Source of the DNA: an uncultured Clostridia bacterium | GTDB lineage: Bacteria; Bacillota; Clostridia; Lachnospirales; Lachnospiraceae | Direction: 5' to 3' | Length of the DNA stretch: 8,834 nucleotides | Assembly: GCA_946405675.1 (NCBI GenBank) | Contig: CAMJIC010000098.1 | Coordinates: forward strand, 1-8,834 | Shown: piece by piece, positions 5,041-8,834 of the stretch | Position numbering within the stretch: position 1 is the stretch's first letter | How the letters are laid out: each line of letters opens with the position of its first letter | The notes under the pieces: model-generated | What the model was told of the DNA's origin: nothing | Databases searched by the model: none | What the model saw: the letters and a program-made list of their open reading frames with translations, nothing else | Program-made: the position numbers and the translations under genes

Positions 5041-7605
5041 ATGGAATTAAGAGATCAATATACAGCTGCGGCCAGACGTGCGATCACGTATGCGGCAAAG
5101 TATGCAGAAAATGCGCACAGTCCGATGACAGGGACGGAGCATCTGCTCCAGGGCCTGTGCAGGGAGAAGGAAGGCACGGCTTATGTGGTGCTGCGTGAAT
5201 ATGGCGTGGAGGAGGAACCCCTCGGAAAGCTGATCATGGAACTGATCGAGCCGTGGGTGGATCATGCTTTACAGGAACCTGCTTTACGGGACAAAGATAA
5301 GGAGCCGGGACAGAAGGCGAAGCGGACAAAAAAAACATCGGTTCCTGACATAGCACAAGTACCGGAGGAGTCATTTTCGCTGCCGAAGAACCTGACGCCG
5401 CGCGCGCAGCTGGCACTGCGTCTGGCAGGGGAGCAGGCATCTTACTTCTATTCCAAGGATGTGGGAACGGAGCATATCCTGCTTTCTCTGATGCGCGACG
5501 CGGACTGTAATGCGGCCAAGCTTCTGCATACCCAGGGCATCGATTTCCAGGCCATGTATACGAAGATCCTGGATATCATCGGCGTTTCGGATGAGCAGCT
5601 GCAGGAATACCTTCAGATGGCTATGCAGCCGGGCGGCAGTGACCAGGGCATGACGCCGACCCTGGATCAGTATTCCAGGGATCTGACGGATGAGGTCCGG
5701 GACGGGAGGATTGACCCGATCATCGGGCGTATGGCGGAGACAGACAGGATCTGCCAGATCCTGTGCCGCAGGACGAAGAACAACCCTTGCCTGATCGGTG
5801 AGCCGGGCGTCGGCAAGACGGCGATCGTGGAGGGGCTTGCCCAGAAGATCGTGAACGGGACGGTGCCGGAACCACTGAGAGAAAAGAGGGTTGTTGCCCT
5901 GGATCTGGCATCGATGGTCGCAGGTTCCAGGTTTCGCGGCGACTTTGAAGAGCGGATCAAAAATGTGCTCAATGAGGCGGCGGGGGCGGATAACGTGCTC
6001 CTGTTCATTGATGAGCTTCACACGATCATTGGAGCCGGAGGCTCCGAAGGGGCACTGGATGCGGCCAATATCATGAAGCCGATGCTCTCCCGCGGGCAGA
6101 TCCAGGTCATCGGAGCTACAACCGTGGATGAGTACCGGAAGCATGTGGAGAAGGATGCCGCGCTTGCAAGGCGGTTCCAGCCGATCCTGGTGGAGGAGCC
6201 GAACGAAGAGGAGAGCATTCAGATCCTGGAGGGACTCAGGGAAGCCTATGAGAAGCATCATGGCGTCGTGATTCAGAATGAGGCGATTCGGGAAGCGGTG
6301 CGCCTGTCCACACGTTATATTTCAGACCGTTTCCTGCCGGACAAGGCCATCGACCTGATGGATGAGGCCTGCTCCAGACGCCAGCTGGGCTATGGCCAGG
6401 CGGATGCGCAGGCTCAGAAGATAAGCGAGGAGAGAAAGGCGCTGGAGAAGGAGCTGGAGGACGCATTGTCCCAGGGCCGGTTTGATGAGGCCCATGAGAT
6501 CCATGAAAGGATGGAGCTGCTGTCCTCGAAGGCGGAAAAACGCAAAGAGCGGGCAGGCAGGAAGGAGGGGGACAGCGGCCGGATGGTGACTCCCGAGGAT
6601 ATCGCGCGGACGGTTTCGGACTGGACGAAGATCCCTGTACAGAAGCTGACGATGGATGAGGGGCGCAGGCTGATCCGTCTGGAGAAGACGCTGCATGAGC
6701 GGGTGATCGGGCAGGATGAGGCGGTGAGCGCGGTCGCAAAGGCGATCCGCCGGGGACGTGCCGGGCTCAAGGATCCATCACGGCCCATCGGTTCATTTCT
6801 CTTCCTGGGCCCCACCGGCGTAGGTAAGACAGAGCTGTCCAAGGCACTTGCGGACATCGTGTTCGGCTCTGAGGAATCCATGATCCGGGTTGACATGTCG
6901 GAGTACATGGAGAAGTTCAATGTATCCAGGCTGGTGGGCTCCCCGCCGGGTTATGTGGGCTTTGAGGAAGGCGGGCAGCTCTCGGAGCAGGTGCGCAGGC
7001 ATCCGTACAGCGTGATCCTGTTTGATGAGATCGAGAAAGCCCACCCGGACATTTTCAACATTCTGCTGCAGGTGCTGGATGTAGGGCATATCACCGATTC
7101 CCATGGAAGAAAGGTGGATTTCAAGAATACAATCCTGATCATGACGTCAAACGCGGGTGCCCAGTCGATCCAGAGCCCGAAGCGTCTGGGGTTTGGCGCA
7201 GGCGACAGCGCGAAGGCGGATTATGAGGCCATGAAGGGATCGGTCATGGAGGAGGTGAAACGGATCTTCCGTCCGGAGTTCCTGAACCGGATCGATGATA
7301 CGATCGTGTTCCATTCCCTTTCCCGTGACGAGATCAGGAGGATCGTGACGCTGCTCCTGAAGGATCTGCAAAAGCGTGCATTGGATCAGATGGGAATCAC
7401 ACTGAAGGTGCGCAATACAGTCCGTGACCATATCGCTCAGGCCGGGTTTGACGAGAAATACGGCGCAAGGCCGCTCAGGCGGGCCATCCAAAATCAGATC
7501 GAAGATTCCCTTGCAGAGAATCTGTTATCTGGTAATATAAAAGCAGGGCAGACCGTTGTCTGCACAATGAAAGCGGGAAACATAGTATTTTATTCGGAGG
7601 AGTAA
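5041..7605 (+). CDS. clpC: ATP-dependent Clp protease ATP-binding subunit ClpC (AAA+ unfoldase)
   Basis: ClpC hexamers unfold proteins and pass them to ClpP in the cytoplasm. The 854-residue product has two Clp N-domain repeats (about 4-58 and 117-175, each with TEHLL or TEHIL), AAA domain 1 with Walker A GEPGVGKT (253-260), Walker B LLFIDE (320-325) and RR at 377-378, then a middle domain with a UVR-like helical motif (about 463-495, ALEKELEDALSQGRFDEA). AAA domain 2 has Walker A GPTGVGKT (590-597), Walker B SVILFDE (657-663) and arginines in FRPEFLNRID (743-752). LGF at 716-718 is the ClpP-docking tripeptide, so a partner ClpP is expected elsewhere. The middle domain is short, which fits ClpC and not ClpB. 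The linker between the N repeats (about 80-116) is longer, Lys-rich and low in complexity compared with B. subtilis ClpC (about 810 residues). ctsR, mcsA and mcsB are not adjacent. Confidence 0.95.
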   Translation: MELRDQYTAAARRAITYAAKYAENAHSPMTGTEHLLQGLCREKEGTAYVVLREYGVEEEPLGKLIMELIEPWVDHALQEPALRDKDKEPGQKAKRTKKTSVPDIAQVPEESFSLPKNLTPRAQLALRLAGEQASYFYSKDVGTEHILLSLMRDADCNAAKLLHTQGIDFQAMYTKILDIIGVSDEQLQEYLQMAMQPGGSDQGMTPTLDQYSRDLTDEVRDGRIDPIIGRMAETDRICQILCRRTKNNPCLIGEPGVGKTAIVEGLAQKIVNGTVPEPLREKRVVALDLASMVAGSRFRGDFEERIKNVLNEAAGADNVLLFIDELHTIIGAGGSEGALDAANIMKPMLSRGQIQVIGATTVDEYRKHVEKDAALARRFQPILVEEPNEEESIQILEGLREAYEKHHGVVIQNEAIREAVRLSTRYISDRFLPDKAIDLMDEACSRRQLGYGQADAQAQKISEERKALEKELEDALSQGRFDEAHEIHERMELLSSKAEKRKERAGRKEGDSGRMVTPEDIARTVSDWTKIPVQKLTMDEGRRLIRLEKTLHERVIGQDEAVSAVAKAIRRGRAGLKDPSRPIGSFLFLGPTGVGKTELSKALADIVFGSEESMIRVDMSEYMEKFNVSRLVGSPPGYVGFEEGGQLSEQVRRHPYSVILFDEIEKAHPDIFNILLQVLDVGHITDSHGRKVDFKNTILIMTSNAGAQSIQSPKRLGFGAGDSAKADYEAMKGSVMEEVKRIFRPEFLNRIDDTIVFHSLSRDEIRRIVTLLLKDLQKRALDQMGITLKVRNTVRDHIAQAGFDEKYGARPLRRAIQNQIEDSLAENLLSGNIKAGQTVVCTMKAGNIVFYSEE
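7596..7602 (+). promoter_or_regulatory. ribosome binding site inside the end of clpC
   Basis: GGAGGAG overlaps the last two Glu codons of clpC and lies eight bases before the next ATG (7611). The five-base gap between the genes suggests co-transcription and coupled translation. Confidence 0.75.
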
Positions 7606-7610
7606 TAAAG

Positions 7611-8024
7611 ATGGCGGTTGTAAAGGATCTGATCACGGAAAATGCAGACGGTGCGATCAGCTTTGGTGATTATGAGCTGGAGCAGAAGACGAAAAAAAGT
7701 GACTTCGAGGTAAGAGGCGACCGTTACAAGGTTAAGACGTTCCGTGAAGCGACCCGTCTTGAGCGGAATGATGCCCTTGTATATGAGTCGGAGCCAGGAA
7801 CGACGGTCCATGACTTTGCCATGAACGAGAATGGCGTATCATTTACCGTAGAGTGCCCGGAAGACTGCCAGGTCGTCCTGGGGCTGACGGATGAGGCCAC
7901 CTACCGCGTGATCATCGATGGCAGGGATACCGGCATGATGGATACCGGAAGAGGCGGTAAGCTTGTCCTTTCCATCGAAGTCGGAGAGAGCCATATGGCG
8001 AAGGTCGAAGTGATCCGTGCCTGA
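7611..8024 (+). CDS. small conserved beta-rich protein (family sometimes labelled 'endosialidase'); function unknown
   Basis: This 137-residue cytoplasmic-looking protein has no signal peptide or membrane span. It alternates hydrophobic and charged residues as in a beta-sandwich: ISFGDYELEQKTKKSDFEV (16-34), RYKVKTFREATRLERND (38-54), YESEPGTTVHDF (58-69), GVSFTVECPEDCQVVLGL (75-92), YRVIIDGRDTG (97-107) and GGKLVLSIEVGE (114-125). It resembles a small family I remember from Lachnospiraceae, annotated 'endosialidase'; that recollection is unverified. Genuine endosialidases are long phage tailspike enzymes, so a catalytic role is unlikely. It is almost certainly in one operon with clpC, since its ribosome binding site lies inside clpC and a terminator hairpin follows about 150 nt downstream. 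The link to proteolysis is only by position. Confidence 0.85.
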   Translation: MAVVKDLITENADGAISFGDYELEQKTKKSDFEVRGDRYKVKTFREATRLERNDALVYESEPGTTVHDFAMNENGVSFTVECPEDCQVVLGLTDEATYRVIIDGRDTGMMDTGRGGKLVLSIEVGESHMAKVEVIRA

Positions 8025-8172
8025 TGGATTCTGGCGGGCATAGCCTCCGTGGGAATCATCCTGTCGGTGCAGCTTCTGCAGGTGTAACTCTGTCGGCATG
8101 CAAGGTTGCCGTGGGGTATAAGGACTGCTCCGGAATCATAAGGATCCGGATATGAATGATATGGAAGATTGT

Positions 8173-8206
8173 GGTCTGCGCGGGGAATCCGCGCAGATCG
8201 TGTTTT
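8173..8206 (+). terminator. Rho-independent terminator of the clpC operon
   Basis: GGTCTGCGCGG (8173-8183) pairs with CCGCGCAGATC (8189-8199) over 11 bp with one G-T wobble, around the loop GGAAT. GTGTTTT follows, a short imperfect T-tract. It ends the clpC unit and implies that radA has its own promoter. The rest of the 252-nt gap 8025-8276 holds no gene I can support. Confidence 0.75.
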
Positions 8207-8219
8207 ATGCGCTGCAGGG

Positions 8220-8244
8220 AGCTGCCCGGATATTCCGGGGGGCT
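8220..8244 (+). other. imperfect hairpin in the radA leader
   Basis: CCCGGA (8225-8230) and TCCGGG (8234-8239) pair around TAT, and AGCT/GGCT extends the stem past one G-G mismatch. There is no T-tract. It sits about 30 nt before the radA start. I see no matching regulatory family, so it may be chance in GC-rich DNA. Confidence 0.35.
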
Positions 8245-8276
8245 TCGTGGTTTCGGTGTGAAAGGACGTGGCAGGA

Positions 8277-8834
8277 ATGGCGAAATCGAGGGCAACCGTA
8301 TTTTTCTGTCAAAGCTGTGGATATGAGTCAGCGAAATGGATGGGGCAGTGCCCGGCGTGCCATGAGTGGAATACTTTTGTGGAGGAGCCGGCTGCAGCTT
8401 CCAAGGCATCCGGGAAGGGAACAGGCAAGCCCACTGCGGGCGTCGTACAGTGGGAGAGCCTGGGGCTTGCCGGCAGAAGCGGCTCAGCTTCCGGGAAGCA
8501 GAAGGACGGCGGAGGCGATGGAACGCCACCCGGATGGCAGGGCAGGCCGCATGGCCGGGGCAAGGCGCTCCCGCTCAAGGATATTACAGTCAGTGACACT
8601 GAACGCCTGTCAACCGGAATCGCGGAGCTGGACCGTGTGCTGGGAGGCGGCCTCGTACAGGGTTCCCTGATACTGGTAGGCGGAGATCCCGGAATCGGGA
8701 AGTCAACGCTGCTTCTGCAGGTATGCAGGAACCTGACGGCCGGGATGGAGGCGCAGGCCGCATCCGGTGAACCGTCCCCGCACTTTGCAGCAGGACAGCA
8801 GGGTACTGAAGGCGGCAATTCCATCCACCAGGAG
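8277..8834 (+). CDS. radA: DNA repair/recombination ATPase RadA (N-terminal part, runs off the window)
   Basis: RadA (Sms) is a RecA-like, DnaB-like ATPase that helps process recombination intermediates. The 186 codons present are open to the window edge. The zinc finger is FCQSCGYESAKWMGQCPACH (10-29; cysteines 11, 14, 25, 28). LSTGIAELDRVLGGGLVQGS (111-130) precedes Walker A GGDPGIGKST (135-144). The Walker lysine is K142, against K108 in E. coli, because the linker after the finger (about 38-101) is long and rich in Gly, Lys and Ser. After LLLQVCRNL (145-153) the expected strand leading to a (T/S)GEES motif is replaced by a low-complexity Ala/Gly/Gln stretch containing SGEPS (163-167). The ATG at 8277 gives the family start MAKS; AAAGGA is 10 bases upstream, and an in-frame stop at 8259 limits any extension. 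Synteny with clpC agrees with the assignment. Confidence 0.93.
   Translation, partial: MAKSRATVFFCQSCGYESAKWMGQCPACHEWNTFVEEPAAASKASGKGTGKPTAGVVQWESLGLAGRSGSASGKQKDGGGDGTPPGWQGRPHGRGKALPLKDITVSDTERLSTGIAELDRVLGGGLVQGSLILVGGDPGIGKSTLLLQVCRNLTAGMEAQAASGEPSPHFAAGQQGTEGGNSIHQE

Noticed and set aside
5371..6261. A 296-codon minus-strand open frame inside clpC, and similar shadows elsewhere.
   Set aside because: It lies fully opposite conserved AAA+ coding sequence and has no recognisable domain or good ribosome binding site.
8024..8155. A 43-codon frame beginning on the stop of the small protein (ATG at 8024).
   Set aside because: Its composition is unremarkable, it is very short, and it resembles no known small protein.
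8152..8670. A 172-codon plus-strand frame overlapping the start of radA.
   Set aside because: The overlapping frame encodes the RadA zinc finger and Walker A; this one has no domain and no convincing ribosome binding site.

Overview
The window looks like chromosomal core sequence from a GC-rich member of the Clostridia, most likely a Lachnospiraceae gut anaerobe. The reasons are clostridial-type PurN and PurD (PurN signature AFCGKGYYG; PurD ending EYNCRFGDPEAQ and KYFRRDI), a ClpC-type unfoldase in the same neighbourhood as radA, and the small protein between them, which resembles a family I remember from Lachnospiraceae genomes under the label 'endosialidase'. The family assignment is by recollection; no search was run. 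Every gene is on the + strand.

Layout. (1) 36-3271: three de novo purine genes, purM, purN and purD. The usual Firmicutes purN-purH-purD order is broken because purH is absent. purM and purN are separated by a 114-nt gap with a consensus extended -10 element and nested hairpins. purN and purD are separated by about 195 nt, mostly nine tandem copies of a 17-bp unit. (2) 3348-4763: a predicted membrane protein with a signal peptide, a cadherin-like beta-sandwich domain outside, one membrane span, and a long charged, Ala/Gln/Glu-rich cytoplasmic tail. A hairpin resembling a terminator follows. (3) 4810-4996: a second, unrelated tandem array with a 25-bp unit. (4) 5041-8024: clpC followed closely by the small beta-rich protein gene, ending at a strong hairpin at 8173-8206. 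(5) 8277-8834: the 5' part of radA, which runs off the window.

How the genes work together. PurM, PurN and PurD act in the PRPP-to-IMP pathway (PurD step 2, PurN step 3, PurM step 5). ClpC is an AAA+ unfoldase that feeds ClpP, and RadA is a DNA-repair/recombination ATPase. The clpC-radA neighbourhood is the familiar Firmicutes one, but ctsR-mcsA-mcsB is not next to clpC.

I see no defence system, mobile element, CRISPR array, tRNA or rRNA, and no clearly new system. The points worth a second look are the gap-specific tandem repeats (a different one in each of several spacers), low-complexity insertions in ClpC and RadA, an unusual RadA segment after Walker A, a hydrophobic in-frame tail after the stop of the small protein, and the uncharacterised membrane protein between the purine and clpC genes.
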